This document shows positions 25,178 through 34,840 of a stretch of DNA of 64,000 nt, in pieces. A program made the translations under genes and the position numbers. The notes under the pieces are model-generated. The model was not told where the DNA came from. It saw nothing but the letters and a program-made list of their open reading frames with translations, and did no database searches. Origin of the DNA: a candidate division KSB1 bacterium (GTDB lineage: Bacteria; Zhuqueibacterota; Zhuqueibacteria; JANLFK01; Oleimicrobiaceae); the NCBI GenBank assembly GCA_024655945.1, contig JANLFK010000003.1:186001-250000 (forward strand). The letters are read 5' to 3'. The stretch's first letter is position 1, and the number at the start of each line of letters is the position of its first letter.

Positions 25178-26848
25178 ATGATGAAGCGTATTGCAGAGCA
25201 GTTGCAGAAGATTGTCGGCGAGGATTACCTCTTTACCCCGCAGCGGCCGGAGTACTGGGCCTACACCTTTGGGGACGCCACCATGTACCGCTCCCGCCCG
25301 GACTATGTGGTCTACCCGGGATCGATCCAGGAGATCCAGGCGGTGGTGGAGCTTGCCGGACGGCACAAGGTCAAGGTGGTGCCTGGGGCCGGCCTCACCG
25401 GCCTGTCCGGAGGCGCCCTGTGCAACGGCGGCATCCTCCTCAACCCATCGCGGCTGCGCGAGGTGCTGGACATCGACCCCATCACCCGCACCGTGGTCAC
25501 GCAGCCGGGCATCAGCTGCGCCGAACTGAATCGCCGGTTGGGGCCCTTTGGCATGGTCATTCCGGTGGCTCCTGCCTCGCACGAGATTTCCACCATCGGC
25601 GCCAACATCGCCGAGTCATCAGGCGGCACCTGGGGCATGTCCAAGGGCACCTTCAAGAACTATCTCTTGGCACTAAAGGCAGTGGATGGCAAAGGCCGCC
25701 TGTTCAGCGCCGGCCACCGCTGTCCCAAGGAGAGCACCGGGCCAAATCTGGTGGGCTTGATGATTGGCTCGGAAGGCACCTTAGGCATCATCGTGGAGCT
25801 GACCTTCTGCTGCGACTTTTTGCCCGAAGATACCTGGACCATCCGCTGCAGCTTCCGCGACGAGTCGGTGCTGCAACAGATTCACGAGGCGGTGGCCAAA
25901 GCGCGCATCAACCTTTTCTCCTTTGAATACATGGACACCAAGATGATGGCCTGCTTTGGCAAACAGAACATGCTCCTGCTGTTCCAGACTGCAGGCGGGA
26001 CGCATGAGGCCAAAGAGAACGCGGAAAAGTTGGTGGCCGTGCTCAAGGCACTGGACCCCCTGGAGCTGCGGTACACCAACGACCCCAAGGAGGCAGACGA
26101 GCTCTATGCGGAGCGGCGGAGCTGCTTAGGAGCCATGGCCAAGTTCAAGCGCGAAAAGCCGGTCATTGTGCAGTTCGACCCGGTGCTGCCCATTGCCAAG
26201 TTTGCGGCCGGGGTGCGCAAGATGCGCGAGTTGGCCGCGCGCGAGGGGTTGGAGCTCATCATCTACGGGCACGCAGGCGACGGCAACCTGCACCCCAGCT
26301 TTATCGTGCGCGACTGCCAGGAGGACAAGGAGAAAGCGGCGCGCGTGGTGCGCGAGTTCGACGCCTGGATCGAAGCGGAGGGCGGTTGCTTTGCCGGCGA
26401 ACATGCCATCGGCAACTTTTTGGGCAGATGCGAGGAGGAGCTGAGCCCCGACCTCGTGGAGTACGTCAAGGGCATCAAGAAGGCCTTCGACCCGCTGGGC
26501 ATCCTCAATCCAGGCAAAGTCTTTGACGTGCAGGCGCCGAGCCTGTCGATGGACCCGGTGCTGCCGCAGTACCAGGCCATCTACGAGCTCGGCAAGCTCT
26601 GCTGCAAGTGCCACCTCTGCAAGAACGACAGCCCGCGCTTCAAGGAGGTGCCGTTCGAGCACCACACGATCCGCGGGCGGATTGCCATGATCGACGCCGC
26701 GGCGCGCGGCAAGGTGTCGTTTGCCGCGATCAGGCCCTTTGTAGAGGAAATGCGCCCGTGGACAACGAACATGAACTGCCCCACCTTCATGAAGGAAGAG
26801 GTGGGCAAGCTGATTGACCTGGCCATGCAGGCAGGGAGGGGGGCATGA
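25178..26848 (+). CDS. FAD-linked oxidase, glycolate oxidase (GlcD)-like, with short Cys-containing tail
   Basis: A 556-residue flavoprotein; the gene starts with ATGATG behind GGAGG, and the second ATG (25181) has the better spacing. The FAD-binding PCMH domain shows VVPGAGLTGLSGGAL (about 67-81) and ISTIGANIAESSGGTWGMSKGTFKNYLLAL. The C-terminal oxidase domain has IYGHAGDGNLHPSF and ends GEHAIGNFLG...FDPLGILNPGKVF. Relatives oxidise glycolate, D-lactate or D-2-hydroxyacids. About 80 extra residues follow, with LCCKCHLCKND and a later NCPTF, which looks like the start of an iron-sulphur domain but lacks the full CxxCxxCxxxCP set. The overlap with glycerate kinase (ATGA) suggests joint work in glycolate/glycerate use. 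Confidence 0.88.
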   Translation: MMKRIAEQLQKIVGEDYLFTPQRPEYWAYTFGDATMYRSRPDYVVYPGSIQEIQAVVELAGRHKVKVVPGAGLTGLSGGALCNGGILLNPSRLREVLDIDPITRTVVTQPGISCAELNRRLGPFGMVIPVAPASHEISTIGANIAESSGGTWGMSKGTFKNYLLALKAVDGKGRLFSAGHRCPKESTGPNLVGLMIGSEGTLGIIVELTFCCDFLPEDTWTIRCSFRDESVLQQIHEAVAKARINLFSFEYMDTKMMACFGKQNMLLLFQTAGGTHEAKENAEKLVAVLKALDPLELRYTNDPKEADELYAERRSCLGAMAKFKREKPVIVQFDPVLPIAKFAAGVRKMRELAAREGLELIIYGHAGDGNLHPSFIVRDCQEDKEKAARVVREFDAWIEAEGGCFAGEHAIGNFLGRCEEELSPDLVEYVKGIKKAFDPLGILNPGKVFDVQAPSLSMDPVLPQYQAIYELGKLCCKCHLCKNDSPRFKEVPFEHHTIRGRIAMIDAAARGKVSFAAIRPFVEEMRPWTTNMNCPTFMKEEVGKLIDLAMQAGRGA

Positions 26849-27993
26849 AGATCGTCGTTGCCCCGGATTCGTTCAAAGGGAGCCTGTCGGCGCTGCAGAT
26901 TTGCGAGGCCATGGAGCGCGGCATCAAGCGCGTCCTGCCCGAGGCAGAAGTCGTGAAGATCCCCATGGCCGACGGCGGGGAGGGCACGGTGCAGGCCTTG
27001 GTCTCTTCCACGGGCGGCCACATAGAGAAGATCACGGTGGTGGGGCCGTTGGGCGAACCGGTGGAGGCGGAGTACGGCATCCTGGGCGATGGTCAGACGG
27101 CGGTCATCGAAATGGCGGCTGCCTCTGGCCTGCCAATGGTGCCTGTGGCCAAGAGGAATCCGGTGCTCACCACCACCTTCGGCACCGGGCAGCTGATGCG
27201 CGCGGCCTTGGCGCGCGGCTGCCGGCAGCTCATCGTCGGCATAGGCGGCTCCGCCACCACCGACTGCGGCACGGGGATGGCGCAGGCTTTGGGCGTGCGC
27301 TTCTATAGCAGCGACGGCAGCGAAATCACCGACTACATGTGCGGCGGGCTGATGGCGGAAGTGGCGCGCATCGACCTTGCCGGCAGATTGCCGGCGTTGC
27401 TCCAGGCAACAGTGACAGTCGCCTGCGATGTGGACAATCCCCTGCTCGGCCCGCGCGGCGCGGTCATGACCTACTCGCGACAAAAGGGTGCCACCGACGA
27501 GCAGCTCGCCCTGCTTGAGGCGAACATGACCCACCTTATCGGCGTGGTGGAAAAGACCATCGGCCGCTCGGTGCGCGACGTGCCGGGGGCAGGTGCAGCT
27601 GGCGGGTTGGGGGCCGGGCTCATCGCCTTTGCCAATGCCACGCTCCGGCCCGGCGTCTCCCTTGTGCTTCAGGCCTCGCGCTTTGCCGAACGCATCCGGG
27701 GGGCTTCCTTTATCCTTACCGGCGAGGGGAAGGTGGACTTCCAGACCGCCTACGGCAAGACCATCAGCGGGGTGGCGGCAGAGGCGCAAAAGCAGGGGAT
27801 ACCGGTGATCGTGCTGGCCGGCACGGTGGAGGAGGAGGCGGAGAACCTGTACGAGCGGGGGGTGGTGTCGCTGTTTTCTACCTGTCCTGGGCCGATGAGC
27901 ATAGAGGAGGCGATGGCGCAGGCGGCGACGCACGTGGAAAAGGGTGCCGAAAGGATCGTCCGCGTCCTCACTGCCGTCGCCCTCACGCGCTGA
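26845..27993 (+). CDS. Glycerate 2-kinase (GarK/GlxK type)
   Basis: Phosphorylates D-glycerate to 2-phosphoglycerate, feeding it into glycolysis. At 382 residues it has the usual length of the type 1 family. The opening KIVVAPDSFKGSLSALQICEAMERGI is diagnostic, followed by IPMADGGEGTVQAL, RGCRQLIVGIGGSATTDCGTGMAQALGVRF (about 126-155), PGAGAAGGLGAGL, and SFILTGEGKVDFQTAYGKTI near the end. The start overlaps the stop of the GlcD-like gene by four bases (ATGA), so the pair forms an operon for glycolate/glycerate metabolism. A perfect 11-bp hairpin follows 15 bases after the stop. Confidence 0.95.
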   Translation: MKIVVAPDSFKGSLSALQICEAMERGIKRVLPEAEVVKIPMADGGEGTVQALVSSTGGHIEKITVVGPLGEPVEAEYGILGDGQTAVIEMAAASGLPMVPVAKRNPVLTTTFGTGQLMRAALARGCRQLIVGIGGSATTDCGTGMAQALGVRFYSSDGSEITDYMCGGLMAEVARIDLAGRLPALLQATVTVACDVDNPLLGPRGAVMTYSRQKGATDEQLALLEANMTHLIGVVEKTIGRSVRDVPGAGAAGGLGAGLIAFANATLRPGVSLVLQASRFAERIRGASFILTGEGKVDFQTAYGKTISGVAAEAQKQGIPVIVLAGTVEEEAENLYERGVVSLFSTCPGPMSIEEAMAQAATHVEKGAERIVRVLTAVALTR

Positions 27994-28007
27994 GGTAGGT
28001 GCCGCAG

Positions 28008-28031
28008 GCCCATGCGGCAGGCCGCATGGGC
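28008..28031. repeat. Perfect 11-bp hairpin after the glycerate kinase gene
   Basis: GCCCATGCGGC, AG, GCCGCATGGGC: an 11-bp perfect inverted repeat with a 2-base loop, starting 15 bases after the stop. It has no T-run, so it is not a standard terminator; a transcript-end stabiliser is possible. It lies directly beside a 27-bp hairpin repeat. Confidence 0.75.
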
Positions 28032-28033
28032 TG

Positions 28034-28060
28034 GGCAGGCCAGAGGCCTGCGCACCCAGG
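28034..28060. repeat. 27-bp hairpin repeat
   Basis: GGCAGGCCAGAGGCCTGC followed by GCACCCAGG, identical over 27 bases to the copy at 28162 and two bases different from the one at 23744. Confidence 0.82.
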
Positions 28061-28069
28061 GCAGCCCAA

Positions 28070-28147
28070 AACCTCCGGGAGGTTTGTCGACCAGGCCTGC
28101 TTCGCCCAATGGCCATCTCCCGCACTTCCAACAACCTCCCGGAGGTT
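28070..28147. repeat. 78-bp palindrome-ended element, copy 4
   Basis: AACCTCCGGGAGGTT (28070-28084), 48 bases including CGCCCAATGGCC, AACCTCCCGGAGGTT (28133-28147). Its core is inverted relative to copies 2 and 3. Confidence 0.9.
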
Positions 28148-28161
28148 GCTTCACAATATGC

Positions 28162-28188
28162 GGCAGGCCAGAGGCCTGCGCACCCAGG
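28162..28188. repeat. 27-bp hairpin repeat
   Basis: Identical to 28034-28060. It is placed between element copies 4 and 5, just as the divergent copy at 23556 lies between copies 1 and 2. Confidence 0.82.
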
Positions 28189-28196
28189 GCAGTCGA

Positions 28197-28254
28197 AACC
28201 TCCGGGAGGTTCGCCCGTGGGGGCCATGTCGGCCTGGTCGGCGTGCAGCGGCCC
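28197..28254. repeat. 78-bp element, copy 5, right end missing
   Basis: AACCTCCGGGAGGTT (28197-28211) and a recognisable core (GGGGGCCATGTCGGCCTGGTCGGCG), but the right-hand palindrome is absent where the transaminase gene ends. Confidence 0.65.
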
Positions 28255-29112
28255 TCACGGCCTGGCGCCGGGAGGGAGCACCTTTGCGTAGAATGCCTCC
28301 TGCAGGCGGCGGGTCACCGGCCCGGGGGCGCCCTCGCCCACCACCAGCTCATCGATGCGTACGATGGGGGTAATCTCCACCGTGGTGCCGATGAGCATCG
28401 CCTCTTCAAACTGCCCAAGTTCAGCACGCGGGATCGGCACCTCTTTGGCAGGTATGCCCAGCTCCTCGCACAGGCGCAGCACCACCGCGCGCGTCACCCC
28501 GGGCAGAATCAGGTTCGACAGCGGCGGCGTGTACAAGGTGCCGTCCCTGACAAAGGCGACGTTGCAGTGCGTCCCCTCGGTCATGAAGCCGTTGCGTGCC
28601 CAAATGGCCTCCACTGCCCCCTGGTCAATTGCCCGCTGCCTGGAAAGCACATTGGGCAGAAGGGCGATGGACTTGATGTCGCAGCGCAGCCAGCGCAGGT
28701 CGTCTTCCAAGATGACCTTCACCCCCTGTTCGATCTCCTCCCAGTGCGGCTTGAAGGGGGAGGTGCTGATGTAGACGGTGGGCGGCGTGCCCGGCGGCGG
28801 AAACCAGTGCCGCCGCGGCGTGTAGGCCCCACGGGTGACCTGCACGTAGGCAATCGCCTGCTCTTCATCGTGATTGTTTTCCTCCACCAGGCGTTGCATA
28901 ATGGACGGACAGGCCCCAAGGTGCGGCGCGTCGATGCGCAGCTCGCGCAGCCCGCGCGCCATGCGCTCTATGTGGGCCTCCGTCTGGAAGAAGACGCCGT
29001 AGTAGCAGCGAACCACCTCGTAGACGCCGTCGGCAAACTGAAAGCCCCGCTCATACGGGGGCAGGCACACTTCCTCTTCCTGCAAGTACCGGCCGTTGTA
29101 GTAGACGAGCAT
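28255..29112 (-). CDS. Class IV aminotransferase, D-amino-acid transaminase-like
   Basis: A 285-residue PLP enzyme of fold type IV. ATG 29112 with AAGGA upstream gives the usual family opening LVYYNGRYLQEEEVCLPPYERGFQFADGVYEVVR. The catalytic lysine region DDLRWLRCDIKSIALLPNVLSRQ matches D-alanine aminotransferases (Lys in CDIKS) better than branched-chain enzymes; GFMTEGTHCNVAFV and the late IGTTVEITPIV are also typical. It would make D-glutamate/D-alanine by transamination, useful for peptidoglycan. A GTG at 29154, overlapping the previous stop as GTGA, is a possible earlier start. It lies 38 bases downstream of the giant lamin-tail gene, an unexpected neighbour. Substrate range is inferred. 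Confidence 0.85.
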   Translation of the reverse strand: MLVYYNGRYLQEEEVCLPPYERGFQFADGVYEVVRCYYGVFFQTEAHIERMARGLRELRIDAPHLGACPSIMQRLVEENNHDEEQAIAYVQVTRGAYTPRRHWFPPPGTPPTVYISTSPFKPHWEEIEQGVKVILEDDLRWLRCDIKSIALLPNVLSRQRAIDQGAVEAIWARNGFMTEGTHCNVAFVRDGTLYTPPLSNLILPGVTRAVVLRLCEELGIPAKEVPIPRAELGQFEEAMLIGTTVEITPIVRIDELVVGEGAPGPVTRRLQEAFYAKVLPPGARP

Positions 29113-29150
29113 GGAGGGTCCTTTCCGCATCGTCGATCGTATCACCTCTC

Positions 29151-32100
29151 TCACAGTCGCCCTGCCAAGACCACTGTCGCTCTGGCGGTTTCCACGGTGC
29201 CGGCTGAGGCGTTGAGCGCTTCCAGGTAGACGATGTACACCCCGATGCGTGCCTGCTGGCCGTGGTCGTCCTTCCCGTCCCAGACCACCGCGTTGCAGGC
29301 GCCCACCGGTTGGTTGCTCGCCAAGAAGCGGATGAGGCGGCCGGTGACGTCGTAGATCTTGATGTTCACCGAGGCCGTGGCCATCGGCAAGGCGAAGGAA
29401 ATGACCGCAAAGTCGTCGCGCCCGTCTCCGTCAGGCGAAAAGGGCGAGGGCGATACGCTGAGCGTCGTGCGTGGCGGCACCACTATGGTGAGGACGCTAT
29501 TGGCGCGGCCTGGCGTCCCACCAGCCCTGTCCACACACGAGCTCCAGTTGGACTTGAGCTGCGCGGGCAGGGTTGGGTTGATTCTTTCCAGCGACACGCC
29601 CGTGCCCCCACCCCAGCTCTGGTCGTAGGCCACACTGTCGATGACGGCGCCGTGGGGGTCGTAGACGACCACGGCATCGCCAGTGGCGGAGAGCGCCGGC
29701 CAAGAGGGTATCACGAGTAGTGGACTTGGGCCAAGTTCTCCGCTCTTCGCCAAGGAGGAATCCTGAGCCAGCAGCACAAAGCCGCCGGGCGGCACTACCA
29801 AAGGCGCCTTGCTCACCATCCGGCGCTTGGCCACGTCCGCATCGGAGAAAAGCCACTTCTCTATGTTCACCGCCCCCTCGCTGCGGTTGTACAGCTCCAC
29901 CCACTCACCCATGCCGGTGAGGGGCGAGTACATGATCTCGTTGATCACCAGCGTTCCCTTGGCAAAGCCCACCACGAGTTCAGCCACGGCGACGTTGTTA
30001 GCCAGCTTCATGTCGCCTGCGCACGTCACCTGAACGCCAATCCACATGACGCCGGACGGGGCCTCGCGCCATTCCATTTCTACGGATCGGCACTCATCAG
30101 GCAGCAGTCTTGCTATGTCAACTGGCTCTCCCAATCGCTCGCTCGGCTCAAACAAACTATCGCGGTTGCTGTCCCAGAAGAACTCCACGTGCGGGTGCTC
30201 GGCGGCTGCCCGGCCTTGGTTGCATATTTGGACCCCGAGGCGAACGCTTTCGCCGACGCGTGGCTTCTCAGGGAAGAAAGAGAGGCCGGCAGGAGCCACA
30301 CCAACGTCCACCGCCAATGGGCTCACGCTGTTTTCCATCCCTGGTGTGGCGCCCTCGGGGGCAGTACTGAGCCGCCAGTTGCTGCTGTCCTGCGAGCCCC
30401 ACTCGTAGCGCACGCGTTCCAGAGACACACCCGTGCGCATCCCCCAGCGGGAAAAGTAGTGCACGCTGTCCACCACCACACCCGCAGGGTCGTAAACCCG
30501 CACCTCATCCTGGTCATTGTTGAGCGCCGGCCACCCGGTGACCACCGTCAGCAGCGGGGCAGGCAGAGAGCCGTACTGAAAGCGCAGTGCGGAATCCGCT
30601 GCCACCAGCACAAAGCCCCCCTCGGGCACGCGCAGCCGAGTAGCGCCGAACAGTCGCGGCCCAGAGGTCACATCCCCCAAGGCCCAGCCGTACAAGTCCA
30701 CCTCGCCGGGACCTGCATTGTACAACTCCACCCACTCCGGCTGCCCGGAAAAAGGCGCGTACATAATTTCGTTGACCAGCACCTGCCCCACCGGGAAGGC
30801 CACCACTAACTCCGCAAAACGACGGTCATTGTCCGGCCGCTGGTCATTTGGGCAGCTCGCCACCACTGCGATGCTGTGCACTCCGGCCGGCACCCCTTCC
30901 CAGCGGAAGAGCAAGGTCTGCCTCCCCCCGCTGGCCAATTCGCCCACCACCTGCGGCGTGGCGAGCAGTTCTGCAGCCGTCAGCACGGAGTCGCCGTCGG
31001 CGTCCCAGTAGCAGCTCACCTCCACGCCGGCCACAGTCTGGCGTCCCACATTGCGCACCGCCGCTGCAATGGTCACCGTCCCCTGGGCACGAGGCACAAA
31101 CGGCGCCCACTGGATCGAACCCGCCACCACCTCGACGTCCACGGGCAAGGGACTCACGCTGTTCACCAGGCCTGGCGTTCCGCCCCGGGCGTTCACCGAG
31201 GCGCGCCAATTGCTGGACGAAGTGGATGGCTCTTCCGCACGCACCCTTTCCAGAGACACCCCTGTTGCCACCGGCCCCCAAGAAGCAGCATAAGCCACGC
31301 TGTCGATGGTCGCCCCAGTCAAATCGCGGAGGACCACCAGGTCGGCGTCGTTGTTGAGGGTTGGCCATTTGCTGCCAATCGTCAGCAGGGGACCACGGAA
31401 CTCCGGGAAATCCCTCTTCATGGTGGTGTCCTTGGCCACGACCAGATACCCGCCTGGCGGCACCACCAGGTGCCGATCGGTAAGGCGCACCCGCGTGGTG
31501 ACGTTTTCATCGCTCACCGTCCAGTCATAGAGGTCCACGCCCTCGTCGCGAGGGTTGAACAGCTCTATCCACTCGCTGGCACCGGAGCGCGGCTGGAACA
31601 TAATCTCATTGATGATGAGATCGCCTCCTTGGAACGGCACGCGATACTCCCCATAGGCCATGTCGTCGGAGGTGTCCGGATCTTCCACCTCCAGCAGCCG
31701 GGCGATGATGCGGGTAAGCCCAGGGGCAGCGGCCCCCAGCTCGATCCTGCACAACAAAGAGTCGCCACCTGCCAGACCTGCCAACGGGCAGCAGAGGCCC
31801 ACCAGTTCTTGCGCGCCGGTGTGGAGGTCATAGTTCGCGTCGCGGTAGAAGGCGACCATGCCGCTCTCTGCCGTATCCATGCCGTGGTTGTAGACCCATA
31901 CCGAAGCGCGCACCGTTTGCCCGGAGCGCGGCTGTAGCGGCTCAAACTGCACCCCCGCAGCGCCAAGTCCAACGTGCTTATCGCGGGGACGAATACTGTT
32001 TGGGGCATTGGGCGTACCCCCCAATGGCGCCCGGCAGAAGCCCCAGTTCCTGCGACTGTTGGTTGGCCAGTCTGGCCTCACCCGCTCCAGGGACACGCCG

Positions 32101-33392
32101 GTTTCACCACCCCACGAGGCGGTGTAGTACAGACTGTCCACAGAAAAGCCTGCGGCATCCCAAATGACCACTGCGTCGCCGGTGTTGTTGAGGGCAAGCC
32201 AGCCCCGTTTTGGTACAAAGACCGGACCCGACAAAGTGGGGAAGAGTGCCCGAACCAGGGTGTCTTCCGCGAGCAAAGCGAACCCACCAGGGGCAAGGAG
32301 CGCCTTCGTGTCGGTGATGGTCAGGCGTGCAGCAATGCGGGAATCGCTGAGCGACCACAGCCGCAAGTCGAGCGCCTCCGGGCTGCGGTTCAGGATCTCC
32401 ACCCACTCGGGCTCCCCTGCACTCGGCCAGTACATGACTTCGTTGATGACCACTTCGCCGGGCCATACCCCGACGCCAAGAGTTGCCCTCTGCTGGTCGT
32501 TCTCCGGGGAGCTGTCGCCTTGGCCCCCCACCCGCGCTATAAGCTGATGCACTCCGGCTGGCACCGCATGCCACGTCAAGTTCGCCACCGCGCTGTCGCC
32601 GGGCTGGAGAGAGGGGCTAAAGAACGGCGGTTCCAGGAGTTCCTCTTCACTGCCTAAATCGTCCTCGTTGCGGTCCCAGTACAGAGCAATCTGGCAGCTT
32701 GCGATTTCCTTGCGGCCGGCGTTCAGCGCGACCACCGTGAACTGCACGCTCTGGCCGCGCCGGACACGCGAAGGCGACCAGCCCACCCTCTTGAGCGCTA
32801 CGTCTATGGCTCCGACGCCGACACTGTTGGGCGCCCCTGGCGTGCCGCCAAGCACACGGCTGTTCGCCCAGTTAGCGGGCGCGTCGCCAGCTTCCAGGTC
32901 GATCTTTTCGTCGGAGTAGCCCTGAGGGTTACCGAGTGTGTAGCGGTAGCGGCTCACGGTGTCGCCCCGGGCATTGGTGAGAATCACTCGTTCTGGGAGG
33001 CTGTTTGACCAGCCACCGCTGCCAAAGGCACTGTCGTCGATTTTCACAATTAATGCTTCGGCAGGGATAACGCCGTCGTAAGTGCTGGAGTTGCCGAAGT
33101 AGCTGCCGTCCAGGATGACGGCGAACTGCCGCGGCCCCAGGGTCATCCCCCAGCCTGCGTCGACAATCTTGTCCAACTCGATGCTGTCGCCAATAGCCCA
33201 ACCGGTGAGGTCGACCGAGTCCGTGGCGCTGAGGTTGAAAATCTCCACATACTCGTCGTGGGCCTCGCTGGTGGCGGGATCGAACATGACCTCTGACAGC
33301 GTCACCTGCCCCAGGATGCGACCTGGGCCTGCAGCCAAAAGCACGAGTGTTCCGATGAGGAAGAGGCGGCGACAAGACTTCGAATCAGCCAC
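29151..33392 (-). CDS. Giant secreted protein with five lamin-tail domains, CARDB-like modules and FlgD-Ig C-terminus
   Basis: A 1413-residue exported protein. The GTG at 33392 (GAAGG ahead) opens a signal peptide, RRLFLIGTLVLLAAGPG. Five lamin-tail domains begin at about residues 30, 313, 590, 870 and 1147, each with '(V/I)NE(V/I)M(Y/F).P..G..EW(V/I)E(L/I)(F/Y/L)N' and a later 'G.S(L)ER(V/I)'. Between them lie CARDB-like segments with a 'YWDRNEDD'/'FWDSNRDS'-type motif, so the unit repeats with a period near 280 residues. The end (about 1307-1413) is an FlgD-Ig module opening SVSPSPFSPDGDGRDDFAVI with 'IYDVTGRLIR' and 'WDGKDD.G', used in this group for surface display. Lamin-tail domains in bacteria occur in secreted nucleases and adhesins; no nuclease core is seen here. 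Role unknown, extracellular by inference. Confidence 0.85.
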   Translation of the reverse strand: MADSKSCRRLFLIGTLVLLAAGPGRILGQVTLSEVMFDPATSEAHDEYVEIFNLSATDSVDLTGWAIGDSIELDKIVDAGWGMTLGPRQFAVILDGSYFGNSSTYDGVIPAEALIVKIDDSAFGSGGWSNSLPERVILTNARGDTVSRYRYTLGNPQGYSDEKIDLEAGDAPANWANSRVLGGTPGAPNSVGVGAIDVALKRVGWSPSRVRRGQSVQFTVVALNAGRKEIASCQIALYWDRNEDDLGSEEELLEPPFFSPSLQPGDSAVANLTWHAVPAGVHQLIARVGGQGDSSPENDQQRATLGVGVWPGEVVINEVMYWPSAGEPEWVEILNRSPEALDLRLWSLSDSRIAARLTITDTKALLAPGGFALLAEDTLVRALFPTLSGPVFVPKRGWLALNNTGDAVVIWDAAGFSVDSLYYTASWGGETGVSLERVRPDWPTNSRRNWGFCRAPLGGTPNAPNSIRPRDKHVGLGAAGVQFEPLQPRSGQTVRASVWVYNHGMDTAESGMVAFYRDANYDLHTGAQELVGLCCPLAGLAGGDSLLCRIELGAAAPGLTRIIARLLEVEDPDTSDDMAYGEYRVPFQGGDLIINEIMFQPRSGASEWIELFNPRDEGVDLYDWTVSDENVTTRVRLTDRHLVVPPGGYLVVAKDTTMKRDFPEFRGPLLTIGSKWPTLNNDADLVVLRDLTGATIDSVAYAASWGPVATGVSLERVRAEEPSTSSSNWRASVNARGGTPGLVNSVSPLPVDVEVVAGSIQWAPFVPRAQGTVTIAAAVRNVGRQTVAGVEVSCYWDADGDSVLTAAELLATPQVVGELASGGRQTLLFRWEGVPAGVHSIAVVASCPNDQRPDNDRRFAELVVAFPVGQVLVNEIMYAPFSGQPEWVELYNAGPGEVDLYGWALGDVTSGPRLFGATRLRVPEGGFVLVAADSALRFQYGSLPAPLLTVVTGWPALNNDQDEVRVYDPAGVVVDSVHYFSRWGMRTGVSLERVRYEWGSQDSSNWRLSTAPEGATPGMENSVSPLAVDVGVAPAGLSFFPEKPRVGESVRLGVQICNQGRAAAEHPHVEFFWDSNRDSLFEPSERLGEPVDIARLLPDECRSVEMEWREAPSGVMWIGVQVTCAGDMKLANNVAVAELVVGFAKGTLVINEIMYSPLTGMGEWVELYNRSEGAVNIEKWLFSDADVAKRRMVSKAPLVVPPGGFVLLAQDSSLAKSGELGPSPLLVIPSWPALSATGDAVVVYDPHGAVIDSVAYDQSWGGGTGVSLERINPTLPAQLKSNWSSCVDRAGGTPGRANSVLTIVVPPRTTLSVSPSPFSPDGDGRDDFAVISFALPMATASVNIKIYDVTGRLIRFLASNQPVGACNAVVWDGKDDHGQQARIGVYIVYLEALNASAGTVETARATVVLAGRL

Positions 33393-33445
33393 TGCCCTTC
33401 TCCCCGCTGGTGATGAACGGTAGCTGGTCTGCAGCGACCACGGGA

Positions 33446-34732
<1,287 letters not shown>

Positions 34733-34757
34733 TTAGGGGCACGCCACCACGTGCCAT

Positions 34758-34800
34758 TGCGAAACAAGACTCCGAATCGGCCCCTTCCCGACCCGGAGTC
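34758..34800 (-). terminator. Terminator-like hairpin after the secD-secF-STAS genes
   Basis: On the minus strand GACTCCG pairs with CGGAGTC (34794-34800 with 34768-34774), a 2x2 internal loop follows, then an inner TCGG/CCGA pairing closes a 7-base loop. TTGTTT comes directly after. It lies 40 bases past the STAS stop and before purA. Confidence 0.55.
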
Positions 34801-34840
34801 CCAACCGCACACACCTCCCCGCAGGCACATTGCCTCCGGT

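Noticed and set aside
23442-28211. CRISPR array from the regularly repeated 15-mers
   Set aside because: Only two to four copies per gap, alternating orientation, related cores between them rather than unique spacers, and no cas genes.
34738-34755. Inverted repeat GGCACG/CGTGCC as a purine-repressor operator before purA
   Set aside because: Six-base arms are short for this GC content and no known operator consensus fits; mentioned only in the purA entry.
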